Below are positions 7,342-16,692 of a DNA stretch of 64,000 bases, one piece after another. Numbering within the stretch: position 1 is the stretch's first letter; each line of letters opens with the position of its first letter. Below the pieces are notes generated by a model, which was given only the letters and a program-made list of their open reading frames with translations, did not search any database and was not told where the DNA came from. Made by a program: the position numbers and the translations under genes. Source of the stretch: DATFDN01 sp963767645 (GTDB lineage: Bacteria; Pseudomonadota; Alphaproteobacteria; Acetobacterales; Acetobacteraceae); contig CAVYEW010000006.1 in NCBI GenBank assembly GCA_963767645.1, positions 61,395 through 125,394 of the forward strand, written 5' to 3'.

Positions 7342-8094
7342 TCAGGACGCCCGCTCCCCCGTGTAGAGCCACGTCTTGACCAGCGTTTCCACGCTGTCGG
7401 TGAACTCCGCGCGCGGCCCCTCCGCGAACACCGTCCCGGTGCGCAGCACGTACACATGGTCGGCGATGTCCAGCGCGCCCTTGATGTTCTGATCGACCAG
7501 CAGGACCGCCTTGCCGGCGCGCGCCAGGTCGCGGATCAGCGCGTAGATGCGCGCACCGATGCGAGGCTCGATGCTGGCGGTCGGCTCGTCGATCAGGAAC
7601 ACCGAGGGATCGTTGAGCAGCGCCCGCGCGATCTCCAGCTGCCGCTGCTGGCCGCCCGACAGCGTGCTGGCGTTCTGGCTGCGCTTTTCCGCCAGGATCG
7701 GGAAACGTCCGTACGCAGCCTCGATCGCCGCCCGCGCACGCGCGCGGTCGCGGCGGAAGACCCAGGTGCCGAGCCGCAGGTTCACGTCCACGCTGAGATA
7801 GGGGAACACGCTCGGGCGCTGCGGCAGATAGACGATCCCGCGCGCGCCCATCTGGTGCGGGGCCACGCCGGCCAAGGAGCTATCGCTCGCGCGTACCTCG
7901 CCCTGCTGCGGAGGAAGAAACCCGAACAGCACCTTCAGCAAGGTCGATTTCCCGGTGCCGTTGGGACCGAGCACGCACCGCACCTCGCCGGCGACCACAT
8001 CGACCGAGACGCCGTGCAGGATGTGGATGCCGGGCAGGTAGCCCGCCACCAGCCCGCGCGCGGATAGAGCCGTATCCCTTGGGGCCGGAATCAT
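7342..8094 (-). CDS. livF: Branched-chain amino-acid type ABC transporter ATPase LivF
   Basis: This is an ATP-binding subunit of a HAAT-family importer, 250 residues. Walker A GPNGTGKST is at 43-51, the Q-loop region is in YLPQRPSVFP, the signature is LSGGQQRQ, and Walker B is VFLIDEPTA. The ATG at 8092-8094 overlaps the livG stop by four bases (ATGA), so the two are coupled. It is the last gene of a seven-gene minus-strand operon starting at 14472. A decayed copy of its 3' end lies at 4350-4675. The real substrate is uncertain because no LivK-type binding protein is present in this operon. Confidence 0.93.
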   Translation of the reverse strand: MIPAPRDTALSARGLVAGYLPGIHILHGVSVDVVAGEVRCVLGPNGTGKSTLLKVLFGFLPPQQGEVRASDSSLAGVAPHQMGARGIVYLPQRPSVFPYLSVDVNLRLGTWVFRRDRARARAAIEAAYGRFPILAEKRSQNASTLSGGQQRQLEIARALLNDPSVFLIDEPTASIEPRIGARIYALIRDLARAGKAVLLVDQNIKGALDIADHVYVLRTGTVFAEGPRAEFTDSVETLVKTWLYTGERAS

Positions 8095-8810
8095 GCCGTC
8101 TCCAAATATGCGCGTACCACCTCGGGATTCTCGCGCACCTCGGCAACCGAGCCGTCGGCGATCTTCTCCCCGCGCGACATGACGACCAGGCGCCGCACCA
8201 GGCGCTGGATCGCCTCCAGGTCGTGATCGACCACGACGAAGGTCCGGCCGGCTTCGTGCAGCGACTGCACCAACGCGATGATCTCGTCGCGCAGGAACGG
8301 GTTCACCCCGGCGAAAGGTTCGTCCAGGAACAGGATGGCCGGGTCCAGCATCAACGCGCGGCCAAGCTCCAGCAGCTTCTGCTGTCCGCCCGACAGGCTG
8401 CGCGCCGGCTGCGCGGCGAGGGCGGCGAGATTGAGGAAGCCCAGGTGCCGCCAGGCATCGCGCATCGCTCCGGCGCGGGTGGAGCCGGGCCGCGCCAGAC
8501 CCGGCACCAGCATGTTCTCGAGCACGCTCATCCGGCCGAAGAGCTGCGTGATCTGGAAGGTGCGCCCCACGCCGCTCGCGGCGAAGCGGTCGGCAGCCAG
8601 CCCATCCGCGCGCCGCCCGCGCAGGCGGACCTGCCCGGCACTTGGCGGCAGATGGCCGGTCAGGAGATTGATGGTGGTGGTCTTGCCCGAACCGTTGGGG
8701 CCGATCAGTCCGACCAGCTCGCCTTCCGCGACTGCCAGGTCGAGCGCGTTCACCGCGACGATGCCGCCGAAGCGGCGGGTCAGGCCGGCGGCCTCGATCA
8801 GCACCGTCAT
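8091..8810 (-). CDS. livG: Branched-chain amino-acid type ABC transporter ATPase LivG
   Basis: This is the second ATPase of the HAAT-type importer, 239 residues. Walker A GPNGSGKTT is at 37-45, followed by the LivG-typical FQITQLF segment, signature LSGGQQK, Walker B ILFLDEPFAGVNP and the H-loop VVDHDLEAI. The ATG at 8808-8810 overlaps the end of livM by four bases. It pairs with LivF to power the LivH-LivM channel. Confidence 0.94.
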   Translation of the reverse strand: MTVLIEAAGLTRRFGGIVAVNALDLAVAEGELVGLIGPNGSGKTTTINLLTGHLPPSAGQVRLRGRRADGLAADRFAASGVGRTFQITQLFGRMSVLENMLVPGLARPGSTRAGAMRDAWRHLGFLNLAALAAQPARSLSGGQQKLLELGRALMLDPAILFLDEPFAGVNPFLRDEIIALVQSLHEAGRTFVVVDHDLEAIQRLVRRLVVMSRGEKIADGSVAEVRENPEVVRAYLETA

Positions 8811-9766
8811 GGCGCCGGCTCGACCGCACGGCGAGGCCGCCGCAGGCCCAGCACGCGGCGCGTCTGCTCCCAGGCCAGCGCCAGCAGCCCGTTGCGGGCG
8901 AAACGCATGGTCAGCAGCAGCAGCGCGCCGAACAGCACCAGCCGCCATTGGCCGTAGGCGCGCAGCGCCTCGACCAGCGCCTCCACCGCGAACGCGCCGA
9001 GCACCGCGGCAGCCAGGCTCTCGGACCCGCCGATCACCGCCATCGCCACCACCAGGCCCATCTGATCGACCGAGCCGATATCGGGGGTCAGCATGCCGAT
9101 GTAATGGGCGTAGAAGGCGCCCGCCAGACCGGCGAAGCCGCTGGAAACGGCGAAGGCAAGGATGCGGAAGCGCACCACCCGCACGCCGGAGGCCGCCGCA
9201 GCGCGTTCGTTCTCGCGGATGGCGCGGAAAAAGAGACCCCAGCGCGAGACGACCATCCATCCCAGGGCCGCCAAGGTGAAGGCCAGCAGCCCCAGCGCGA
9301 CCAGATAATACGGAATGTCGGAGCGGCCGTGGAACAGCGTCGCCGCCTGGAACCCGCCGGAGCCGCCCGTGACCTCGTTCTCGGTGGTCAGCACGATGCG
9401 CAGCACCTCGGCGAAGGCCAGGGTGAAGATGGCGAGATAGGGGCCGCGCATCCGCAGGCAGATGCCGCCGATCCCCGCGCCCACAAACAGGCACAGCGCG
9501 ACCGCGGCCAGCGCGGCGAGCGGGATCGGCAGGCCGGCATAACGCGCCAGCAGCGCCGAGGCGTACGCGCCGAGCGCGACGAAGCCCATATGGCCGAAGG
9601 AGAACTGCCCGGCGTAGCCGACCAGCAGCGTCCAGCTCGCCGTGGCCATCGCGTAGAACAGCGCCAGGATGCCGACCGTCAGCCAATACGGATCGACGAG
9701 GAACGGATAGGCGAGCGCGATCAGTGCGGCGGCGATCCAGGCCAGAAGGGCAGGGCGCCTGGTCAT
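8807..9766 (-). CDS. livM: Branched-chain amino-acid type ABC transporter permease LivM
   Basis: This membrane subunit has 319 residues and about nine hydrophobic segments. The family stretch GYAGQFSFGHMGFVALGAYA (roughly 49-68) and the cytoplasmic coupling loop with AIRENERAAAASGV support LivM. The ATG at 9764-9766 overlaps the livH stop. A much longer open frame continues upstream, but that part is the shadow of livH and was not used. Confidence 0.94.
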   Translation of the reverse strand: MTRRPALLAWIAAALIALAYPFLVDPYWLTVGILALFYAMATASWTLLVGYAGQFSFGHMGFVALGAYASALLARYAGLPIPLAALAAVALCLFVGAGIGGICLRMRGPYLAIFTLAFAEVLRIVLTTENEVTGGSGGFQAATLFHGRSDIPYYLVALGLLAFTLAALGWMVVSRWGLFFRAIRENERAAAASGVRVVRFRILAFAVSSGFAGLAGAFYAHYIGMLTPDIGSVDQMGLVVAMAVIGGSESLAAAVLGAFAVEALVEALRAYGQWRLVLFGALLLLTMRFARNGLLALAWEQTRRVLGLRRPRRAVEPAP

Positions 9767-10665
9767 TCCATCGCCACATGCTCGCGGCCGAACAGGCCGG
9801 TCGGGCGGATGAGCAGCACCGCCATCAGCACCAGCAGGCTGAACGCCTGCGCATAGCTCAGGCCGCGGGTCGGGTCGGGAAACAGCGCCACGAACAAATT
9901 CTCCGATACCCCGAGCAGGAGAGCGGCGATGATGCTGCCGCCGACCGATCCCATGCCGCCCAGCACGACGATGGCGAAGGCCTGGGTGTCGGGTACCAGC
10001 CCCATCGACGGCGACAGCGCGTAGATCGGCCCAACCAGCGCGCCCGCGCCGCCGGCGAGCGCGCCGCCAACGGCGAAGGCCAGCGTGTAGGCGAGCCGGT
10101 CGTTGATGCCGACGATCGCCGCGGACTCGCGCGACTGGCTCACCGCGTTCAGCGCCTGTCCCCAGGCCGAGCGCGCGAGGAACAGCAGCAGCGCGACCAG
10201 GATCGCGATGCCGACCCCGGCAGCGAAGACCCGATCCCACGACATCACCAGATCGCCGGCGATGAGCACGCCCGGCCAGAACGATGGCGGGCGGAGCGGG
10301 AACGGGCCGAAGGCAATGATGGCCAGGTTGCGCAGCAGGATGGAGATGCCGAAGGTGACGAGGATGCCGTAATCGCCCTTGCGCTCGGTGGCCGGGCTGT
10401 AGAGAGGGGAGAGCAAGGTGCGTTCCAGCGCCACCGACAGCGCAAAAGCGAGCAGCATCGCCACCAGCACGGCGGGCAGCGGCGGGACATCCAGCAAGGT
10501 GATGACGAAGTATCCGAAATAGCCCCCCACCATGTAGATCTCGCCATGGGCGAAGTTGACGATCTTCAGGATCGAGAAGATCACCGTCAGCCCGGCAGCG
10601 ATCAGCGCGTAGATCACGCCGATGACCAGCCCGTTCAGGGCCTGGGCAAGCAGGTAGCTGCTCAC
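9763..10665 (-). CDS. livH: Branched-chain amino-acid type ABC transporter permease LivH
   Basis: This is the LivH permease, 300 residues from a GTG at 10663-10665 that overlaps the stop of the upstream ATPase (GTGA). The start VSSYLLAQALNGLVIGVIYALIA is the usual LivH N-terminus. NFAHGEIYMVGGYFGYF and VLGGMGSVGGSIIAALLLG are family-typical. An open extension to 10848 would run inside the preceding gene and is rejected. Confidence 0.93.
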   Translation of the reverse strand: MSSYLLAQALNGLVIGVIYALIAAGLTVIFSILKIVNFAHGEIYMVGGYFGYFVITLLDVPPLPAVLVAMLLAFALSVALERTLLSPLYSPATERKGDYGILVTFGISILLRNLAIIAFGPFPLRPPSFWPGVLIAGDLVMSWDRVFAAGVGIAILVALLLFLARSAWGQALNAVSQSRESAAIVGINDRLAYTLAFAVGGALAGGAGALVGPIYALSPSMGLVPDTQAFAIVVLGGMGSVGGSIIAALLLGVSENLFVALFPDPTRGLSYAQAFSLLVLMAVLLIRPTGLFGREHVAME

Positions 10666-11735
10666 GGCGGCGGTATGCGCGCGATCGCCTGGGGGTCGAT
10701 CTCCAGCCATACGGGCTGGCCGACTTCGCGGCGGGCCGTGGGCGGCGTGCTGACACGCAGCTTGAGCGCCGAACTGGACGGCTGCACGACATAATCCCAG
10801 TGCTCGCCGAGATAGGCACGCTCGATGATCCGGCCCTCGATCCGCCATTGTGAATCGGATCGCGCGGGCGGGGTCTCGCAGAACGCGATCTGCTGCGGGC
10901 GGACCGAGAAGCTGGCCTTGCCCAGAGCGGGCGGGTCGGCGAGGAGAGCGACCGGCAGGGCGAAGCCGGGAAAGGCGATCGCGTCGCCCTGTACCGTGCC
11001 GTCGAGGAAATTCGTGCGTCCGACGAAGCCGGCCACGAAGCGCGTGCGCGGGCTTGTGTAGAGCGAGACCGGGTCGTCCGCCTGCTCGATACGTCCGTGG
11101 TTCATGACGACGATCCGATCCGATGTCACCATGGCTTCGGCCTGGTCATGGGTGACATACACCGTGGTGATGCGGAACGCATCGTGCAGGCGGCGGATTT
11201 CGCCGCGCATCTCCTCGCGCAAAGCGGCGTCCAGGTTGGACAGCGGCTCGTCGAGCAGCAGCACCTGGGGTTCGATGACGATGGCGCGGGCCAGCGCGAC
11301 GCGCTGCTGCTGGCCGCCCGACAGCTCCGCCGGGTAGCGGTCCCGCAAGGCGCCGAGCCGCACCACCTCCAGGATCGCATCGACGCGCCGGCGCGTCTCG
11401 GCCGTTGGCAGGCGGCGCAGCTTCAGTCCGAAGGCGACGTTCTCGCCCACCGTCATGTTCGGCCAGATCGCGTAGCTCTGGAAGATCATCGACATGCCGC
11501 GCCGCTCGGGCGCGACCGCGAAGCCGGGCGCCGACAGCGTCCGTCCGTCCATCTCGATCGTGCCGGCGGAGGGCTGGATGAAGCCCGCGATCATGCGCAA
11601 GGTGGTGGTCTTGCCGCATCCGGACGGGCCGAGCAGCGAGACGAACTCGCCCTCCGCCAGCTCCAGGGTCACATCGTCCACCGCGGCGGTGCTGCCGAAG
11701 CGCCGGGTCAGGCCGCGCAGCGCGAGCTTGCTCAC
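10662..11735 (-). CDS. Iron/polyamine-type ABC importer ATPase (FbpC/PotA-like)
   Basis: This ATPase of the CUT1/FeT type has 357 residues and starts with a GTG at 11733-11735 overlapping the permease stop. Walker A GPSGCGKTT is at 36-44, the Q-loop is FQSYAIWPNMTV, the signature is LSGGQQQRVALARA, Walker B is LLLDEPLSNLD, and the H-loop is VTHDQAEAM. About 110 C-terminal residues form a TOBE-like substrate or regulatory region. Together with the genes at 11732 and 13435 it makes a complete iron(III)- or spermidine-type importer. It is unusual that it is directly fused in an operon with livHMGF downstream. Confidence 0.92.
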   Translation of the reverse strand: MSKLALRGLTRRFGSTAAVDDVTLELAEGEFVSLLGPSGCGKTTTLRMIAGFIQPSAGTIEMDGRTLSAPGFAVAPERRGMSMIFQSYAIWPNMTVGENVAFGLKLRRLPTAETRRRVDAILEVVRLGALRDRYPAELSGGQQQRVALARAIVIEPQVLLLDEPLSNLDAALREEMRGEIRRLHDAFRITTVYVTHDQAEAMVTSDRIVVMNHGRIEQADDPVSLYTSPRTRFVAGFVGRTNFLDGTVQGDAIAFPGFALPVALLADPPALGKASFSVRPQQIAFCETPPARSDSQWRIEGRIIERAYLGEHWDYVVQPSSSALKLRVSTPPTARREVGQPVWLEIDPQAIARIPPP

Positions 11736-13456
11736 GCGCCCTCGCGCCGCTGCATGAAATCGCGCCCGATCAGCGGCCAGGCGAGCGCAACGATCACCAG
11801 GGTCGCGATCAGCAGGATGAAGCCGAGCGCCGCGAGCTGCTCGAAGTTCCCCTCCTCGCTCATGTCCATCAGCATCACCGACATGGTGCGCGTCTTCGGG
11901 CCGTAGAGGAACATCGCCGTGGACAGCTCGCGCGTGGCCGGGATGAACACCAGGAGCCACGCCCCGGCCAGGCCGCGACGCATCAGCGGCGCGAGCACGC
12001 GCCGGATCGCCAGGAGTCGCCCGCCGCCCAGGATACGCACCGCCTCCTCCATCTCCGGGTTGATGGCGCGGATCGCGGCCGAGGTATTAGCGTAGCCCAC
12101 CGGCAGGAAGCGCGTGGCGAAGGCCAGGATCAGGATCAGCGGCGTGCCGTACAGCGACAGCGGCGGCGGCGCATAGGCGGAATAGAAGGCGATCGCCAGC
12201 ACGATCCCCGGAATGACGAACGGGGCCATGCTGAGGAAGCCGAGCACCGGGGCGAAGGGCAGCAGCCGGCGGGCGACGATGTAGCCCACGGCCAAGGCGA
12301 GCAGCAGCGCGATGCAGGCGGCGGCCGCGGCAAAGGTGAAGCTGTTGACCACCGAGCGCGCGGCAGTGTCGTGGACGAACAGCAGGTAATGGAAATTGCC
12401 GAGCGTCAGGTTCGACAGGCTGAACCCACGCCCCCAGGCCCGCGACAGCGCCGCCTGCGCGAGCGCTGCATAGGGCAGGACCACGGACAGGCAGAGCAGC
12501 AGCGCGGCATAGCCGAACAGCACCCAGCGCCACGGCCCGAGCGCGATCAGCCTGCGGTCCCCACCCTTCCCGGTGAGCGAGACGAAGCCGCGCCGCCCGA
12601 TCAGCCGCCGCTGCACGCCGAACAGGGCGAGGGTGATGAGCAGCAGCGGGATCGCGTAGGCCGCCGCCACCTCGACCCGGATCGGCATGGAGAAGAACTG
12701 CAGGAGCTGCGTGGTGACGACGTTGAAGCGCGCCGGGATGGCGATCAGCGCCGGCGAGCCGAACAGCGCGATCGCTTCCAGGAAGGTGACGATAGCGCCA
12801 CCCAGGATGGCCGGCAGCACCATCGGCAAGGTGATGCGCAGCGCGGTGCGCAGCGGGCCGGCGCCGAGGATGTTCGCCGCGTCCTCCATCTCCGAGGAAA
12901 CCAGCTCGAGCGCGGCGATGGTGAAGATGAACAGGTAGGAGAACGAGTAGATAGCGATGATGAAGGCGAGGCCGGCGAAGGAGTAGATGTTGAACAGGCT
13001 CGTCTGCGCGCCGGTCAGCGCCCAGAGGCGGTTCAGCCAGCCGGCATTCGGCCCGGCGAGCAGGATCCAGCCGATCGCCCCGAGATAGGGCGGGGTGACG
13101 AAGGCGCCGAGCACCAGGAAGCGGACCAGGGACTTGCCGGGCATGTCGGTGCGCGCCACGCCCCAGGCGACCGGCACGGCGAAGACAAGGCACAGCAGCG
13201 TCACCGCCGCGCCGAGCGCGAGCGAGTTCACCAGCGCCTGCACGTAGCGCGGGCGCCCGTACGCGGCGAGGTAGTTGGCGACGGTGAACGCGCCCGTGTC
13301 CGGATCCTGCAAGCTGACGGCCACCAGCCGCGCCAGCGGGTTCACTACCAGGAACACGAGCACCGCCGCGATTGCCAGCAATAGCACCAAGCCAGCCCCG
13401 GCGCTCCAGCGCGCCGGAAGCCGGCGGCGCGCTTCTAGCTGAACGTGTCGCGCCAC
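11732..13456 (-). CDS. Iron(III)-type ABC transporter permease (FbpB-like, two fused halves)
   Basis: This inner-membrane permease of about 574 residues contains two successive BPD_transp_1 units with about twelve membrane segments. Coupling motifs are seen in each half: EDAANILGAGPLRTALRITLP and EEAVRILGGGRLLAIRRVLAP. The likely start is the GTG at 13454-13456, which overlaps the end of the binding-protein gene; the open frame extends further upstream, but only as a shadow of that gene. The fused two-domain architecture is typical of FbpB/AfuB iron transporters. Confidence 0.88.
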   Translation of the reverse strand: MARHVQLEARRRLPARWSAGAGLVLLLAIAAVLVFLVVNPLARLVAVSLQDPDTGAFTVANYLAAYGRPRYVQALVNSLALGAAVTLLCLVFAVPVAWGVARTDMPGKSLVRFLVLGAFVTPPYLGAIGWILLAGPNAGWLNRLWALTGAQTSLFNIYSFAGLAFIIAIYSFSYLFIFTIAALELVSSEMEDAANILGAGPLRTALRITLPMVLPAILGGAIVTFLEAIALFGSPALIAIPARFNVVTTQLLQFFSMPIRVEVAAAYAIPLLLITLALFGVQRRLIGRRGFVSLTGKGGDRRLIALGPWRWVLFGYAALLLCLSVVLPYAALAQAALSRAWGRGFSLSNLTLGNFHYLLFVHDTAARSVVNSFTFAAAAACIALLLALAVGYIVARRLLPFAPVLGFLSMAPFVIPGIVLAIAFYSAYAPPPLSLYGTPLILILAFATRFLPVGYANTSAAIRAINPEMEEAVRILGGGRLLAIRRVLAPLMRRGLAGAWLLVFIPATRELSTAMFLYGPKTRTMSVMLMDMSEEGNFEQLAALGFILLIATLVIVALAWPLIGRDFMQRREGA

Positions 13457-14472
13457 TGCTCGACGACCTCGGGAACCCCCTTGCCGATCTCGGCCGTGGT
13501 AAGCCGGATCAGCTTGACGGTATCGAGCGGCTTCGCGCCCGCGACCGTGGGCGCGTCGGCGCGCGCGGGGAACACGTAGTATTGTGCCGCGATCCTCCCG
13601 AAATCCGGGCTGAGCAGCCAGTTGGCGAACAGCCGCGCCGCGTTGGGGTGCGGCGCGTTCGCCAGCACGCCGGACGGGCCGATGCACAGCACCGACCCGT
13701 CGGTCGGGTATTGCACGCCGATCGGATTGCCCTTGCTCGCGCTGAGCAGGCCATTGGACAGCGCGCTGGCGCCGACCAGGACCTCTCCGGCGTTCAGCAG
13801 CGTCACCGGATCGACCGCCGAGCGGCCGATGCGCGGATTATTGCGCGCCAGCTTGTCGAAGTAGTCCCACTTGTAGAGGTCGCGCATCGCCAGGGTCCAG
13901 ACGCCCATGTAGCCGCTGAATCCCGGATGACCGAGTGCGATGCGGCCCTTCCATTTCGGATCGAGCAGGTCGGTCCAGGCGCGCGGCGCCTCCTCCGGCT
14001 TCAGCTTCTGGCTGTTGTAGAGGAGGACGAACAGGGTGTAGGTGGACGGGTAGTAGAACCCCTCCTCGCCCAGCCCTTTCAGGGCCGGCGCGAGCGCCTG
14101 CGCGTTTTCGGGGACGTAGCGGGCCAGCGCGTTGCGCTTCATCAGCGCCGGCATGTGCGCGATATCGGTGGTGCTGAACACGTCGCATTGCGGCGTGCCG
14201 TTCCGCAGGTCCTGCATCAGCCGCTCGTAGGCGACCTGGCCGGTGGTGCGCATCACCGAAACCTTGACGCCCGGATAGTGCTGGGTGAAGGCCCGCGCCA
14301 TGTCCTCGGCCGTCTGGCCATCGACCTGGGCGATGTACCAGGTGAGGCTGCCCTCCTTGCGCGCGGCCTCGGCTAGCGCGGGTTCCTCGGCGCTGGCCGG
14401 GCGGGGCAGCAGCTTCGCGGCCGCGAGCGCGCCAAGTCCGGCGGCGACGCAACGCCGTGTCGGTGCGGGCAT
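13435..14472 (-). CDS. Extracellular solute-binding protein, family 1 (iron(III)-type)
   Basis: This periplasmic binding protein has 345 residues and a signal peptide ending near ASAEEP. The mature part EGSLTWYIAQVDGQTAEDM and FTQHYPGVKVSVMRTTG fits family-1 iron(III)/2-aminoethylphosphonate/thiamine-type binding proteins. The ligand cannot be read from sequence. It is the first gene of the seven-gene operon; the site GGGAGGGACC precedes the ATG, and a CTCCC/GGGAG hairpin at about 14474-14492 overlaps the ribosome site, so the start may be folded. Confidence 0.9.
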   Translation of the reverse strand: MPAPTRRCVAAGLGALAAAKLLPRPASAEEPALAEAARKEGSLTWYIAQVDGQTAEDMARAFTQHYPGVKVSVMRTTGQVAYERLMQDLRNGTPQCDVFSTTDIAHMPALMKRNALARYVPENAQALAPALKGLGEEGFYYPSTYTLFVLLYNSQKLKPEEAPRAWTDLLDPKWKGRIALGHPGFSGYMGVWTLAMRDLYKWDYFDKLARNNPRIGRSAVDPVTLLNAGEVLVGASALSNGLLSASKGNPIGVQYPTDGSVLCIGPSGVLANAPHPNAARLFANWLLSPDFGRIAAQYYVFPARADAPTVAGAKPLDTVKLIRLTTAEIGKGVPEVVEQWRDTFS

Positions 14473-14546
14473 TATTGGTCCCTCCCCAGAGGGAGGTTAC
14501 GCGGGATGCCGCCTGGCTGACCAGTGCCCGATCACAGTCCCAGGTT

Positions 14547-15404
14547 TCAGAACTTATATCCCAGGTGACTGATCGTCTCCGCCCTTGCCTCGAACAAGTG
14601 CGCCTGGGCGGATTGCGCGTAAGCCCTCCATCGCTGCACGCTGTCCTTTTGACCGGCGCTGGTCATGTGGTCGCGGGCGCCGTGCGCACGCTGCTCGAGA
14701 TCCGCCTTGACCAGTTCGAGTTGCTGGGTCGTTATGGATCGATGGCCGACATAAGAAGCAAGTTGCACCAGAGCGCGATCCTGATAGGAAACCAGGTCCT
14801 CATAGTAGCATAGAATTCCGCCCAGCCTTTTGAACAAGGCAACCTGGCCCTTTTCGTAGTTACAAATGGTATCGAGCAGCATGGTGTCGTCGCCGGCATC
14901 ATTGAAGCTTGAGAACCCGCGTTTCGCATTGAATTGCTTGATCGAGATGAAGACATCGCGCGGATCGCGGAGCAGGTATATCGGCTTGATCGTACCTCTT
15001 CCGTCGAAGACTTGCATGATCTGCAGCAGGTCGAGGCCGACGAACTTCTCCGCAACGCCGTGGTCACGCGCCTTCGGAAGAGATTCGATCCAGTCGACGT
15101 AAATTGCCTTACGGTCTGCCAGCTTGGTGGCTCCGTCGAAGATGGTCGACGAGTAGCCCATCCCGGAGAAGTGCTCGAAATAGTCGGGCGCGGGCCCGAC
15201 ACTCTCGGCGTCGGAGATCTGGAACTCCTTGCGCAGCCACTGGATGAACAGGGTCTGAGATGCCCGCTCCTCAAAGGGCAAGGCGCCTGGTACGCTCACG
15301 CCCAGAGCGCTCAGGAGCCCCATCAGGAAGGACGTTCCACTGCGGCCATACGAGCACAGGGCGTAGAGTTTCACTCCACGATCGCTAAGCAGATCCGGTG
15401 TCAC
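14547..15404 (-). CDS. Sulfotransferase family protein
   Basis: This protein of 285 residues has the two PAPS-binding motifs of sulfotransferases: the 5'-phosphosulfate loop SYGRSGTSFLMGLL near the N-terminus and the 3'-phosphate loop LLRDPRDVFISIKQF in the middle. It would transfer sulfate from PAPS to an acceptor, probably a surface glycan, given five glycosyltransferase-type genes on the same strand behind it. The acceptor is unknown. It is less GC-rich than the two-domain glycosyltransferase upstream of it. Confidence 0.85.
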   Translation of the reverse strand: MTPDLLSDRGVKLYALCSYGRSGTSFLMGLLSALGVSVPGALPFEERASQTLFIQWLRKEFQISDAESVGPAPDYFEHFSGMGYSSTIFDGATKLADRKAIYVDWIESLPKARDHGVAEKFVGLDLLQIMQVFDGRGTIKPIYLLRDPRDVFISIKQFNAKRGFSSFNDAGDDTMLLDTICNYEKGQVALFKRLGGILCYYEDLVSYQDRALVQLASYVGHRSITTQQLELVKADLEQRAHGARDHMTSAGQKDSVQRWRAYAQSAQAHLFEARAETISHLGYKF

Positions 15405-15457
15405 CTGCCTGTCTCCATCCTATCGAATCCACTACAATCACACTGCCTGCGACCAAT

Positions 15458-16678
15458 TCAGGTTGGCGCCGAATCCAGCCAGTCCATTGCCTCGGCGAAG
15501 GCCGTCAGATTCACCCGCCAGGGTCGCAGATACAAGGGACGACCCTCGTCCCCGATGGTGGATCCGAACAGGAACGAGTAGCGATGGCCCGAGGAAGCAT
15601 AGACCTTTGCATGCTGGCGCACGTTCTGCGTGAATGACTCCACGTCGAGGACGCGCGACCCGGGTGGGGCGAAGGCGGCGTTGAGCATGCCCGATCCCGA
15701 GGGGCCGACGATCCTGTCGGCCGTCGAAAAGGTTGCGAGTTGCTGGGCGAAGGACAAGGTCTCCGGGTGGAGAACGCCGAAACCCCTGGCCCGCGCAATT
15801 GTTATCAGTTCCGCCTCGTTGACCAGCGGCCGATATTGCAGCCGCGCGATCGTCGAAAGCGACCGCGACACGAAGATCCGATTTGCTGCCAGTGCTCCTG
15901 ACGAATAGGCGGTTGCGCGCTCAGCCAGGCTTCGGAACTCCGCCCTCACTTCAGGGCGGAAGAAGCCTTCCGCCGCGAGCAGGTTGGAGAACGTCACGCT
16001 GCGGAAGATTTCGCCACAGACCTCCTCGACCGTGAACACTGGCTTCTCCGGCAGACCGACAAGCCGCAGGGCGTCACGGAACCACGGATTGCAGATCGGC
16101 GTAATATAGCAGTCAAAGCTTCCGACCTGTTCGCGCAGGTTGAGGAGCTGCGGTAGCTGGCGGACAATGAACGATCCGTAGTTGGCCGGCTCCAGATTGT
16201 GGACGAAGGCGGCATCAAGATCGATTCGCTGCGGCTCCGGCCTGGCTATGAACCCGCACAGTACTGCTTCTTCACTGGCCGTGAGAACGCACCGATGATG
16301 TCCGCCGAGATTCTCGTGCAGGAAATGGTCCAGGTTCTGCCTGGACACACGATTGGGCATGAACAGCCGACCAGACGGGTCGATGACCGCGGTCGTGCCG
16401 ATGACACGGCCGTTTGGAACACGTGTGACGGTTCGAGCCGGAAGGGTGAGCGGCCAATCGCCGATGCCCGCGAGACACTGAGGGTCTTCAGGAGTGTCGA
16501 AGATCCGAGCTGGCTGGTAGAAATTGGCCTGTTCGATGACCGTCGGGCTCTTATCCTCGCTATCCTCGATCTCGACCGGGAGCACTTCGACATTGAATTC
16601 CGCAACCCGATCGCGGAAATCGCGTTCGCCTGCCGCGATAAAGGAGCGCAGATTACCGACCTGGTGGTGCAGCAGCAT
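15458..16678 (-). CDS. Glycosyltransferase family 61 (DUF563) protein
   Basis: This is a 406-residue protein of the GT61/DUF563 family. Characteristic stretches are NLEPANYGSFIVRQLPQL, the IFVSRS motif, and DRIVGPSGSGMLNAAFAPPG followed by VLDVES near the C-terminus. Family members add sugars (xylose, GlcNAc and others) to polysaccharides. It lies 14 bases after the large glycosyltransferase gene, in the surface-glycan block, and is probably co-transcribed with it. Confidence 0.85.
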   Translation of the reverse strand: MLLHHQVGNLRSFIAAGERDFRDRVAEFNVEVLPVEIEDSEDKSPTVIEQANFYQPARIFDTPEDPQCLAGIGDWPLTLPARTVTRVPNGRVIGTTAVIDPSGRLFMPNRVSRQNLDHFLHENLGGHHRCVLTASEEAVLCGFIARPEPQRIDLDAAFVHNLEPANYGSFIVRQLPQLLNLREQVGSFDCYITPICNPWFRDALRLVGLPEKPVFTVEEVCGEIFRSVTFSNLLAAEGFFRPEVRAEFRSLAERATAYSSGALAANRIFVSRSLSTIARLQYRPLVNEAELITIARARGFGVLHPETLSFAQQLATFSTADRIVGPSGSGMLNAAFAPPGSRVLDVESFTQNVRQHAKVYASSGHRYSFLFGSTIGDEGRPLYLRPWRVNLTAFAEAMDWLDSAPT

Positions 16679-16692
16679 TCAATCCTCGCCGC

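Noticed and set aside
14474..14492. Hairpin before the binding-protein start as a terminator
   Set aside because: The stem CTCCC/GGGAG overlaps the ribosome site and has no T-run; a folded leader is more likely than a terminator.
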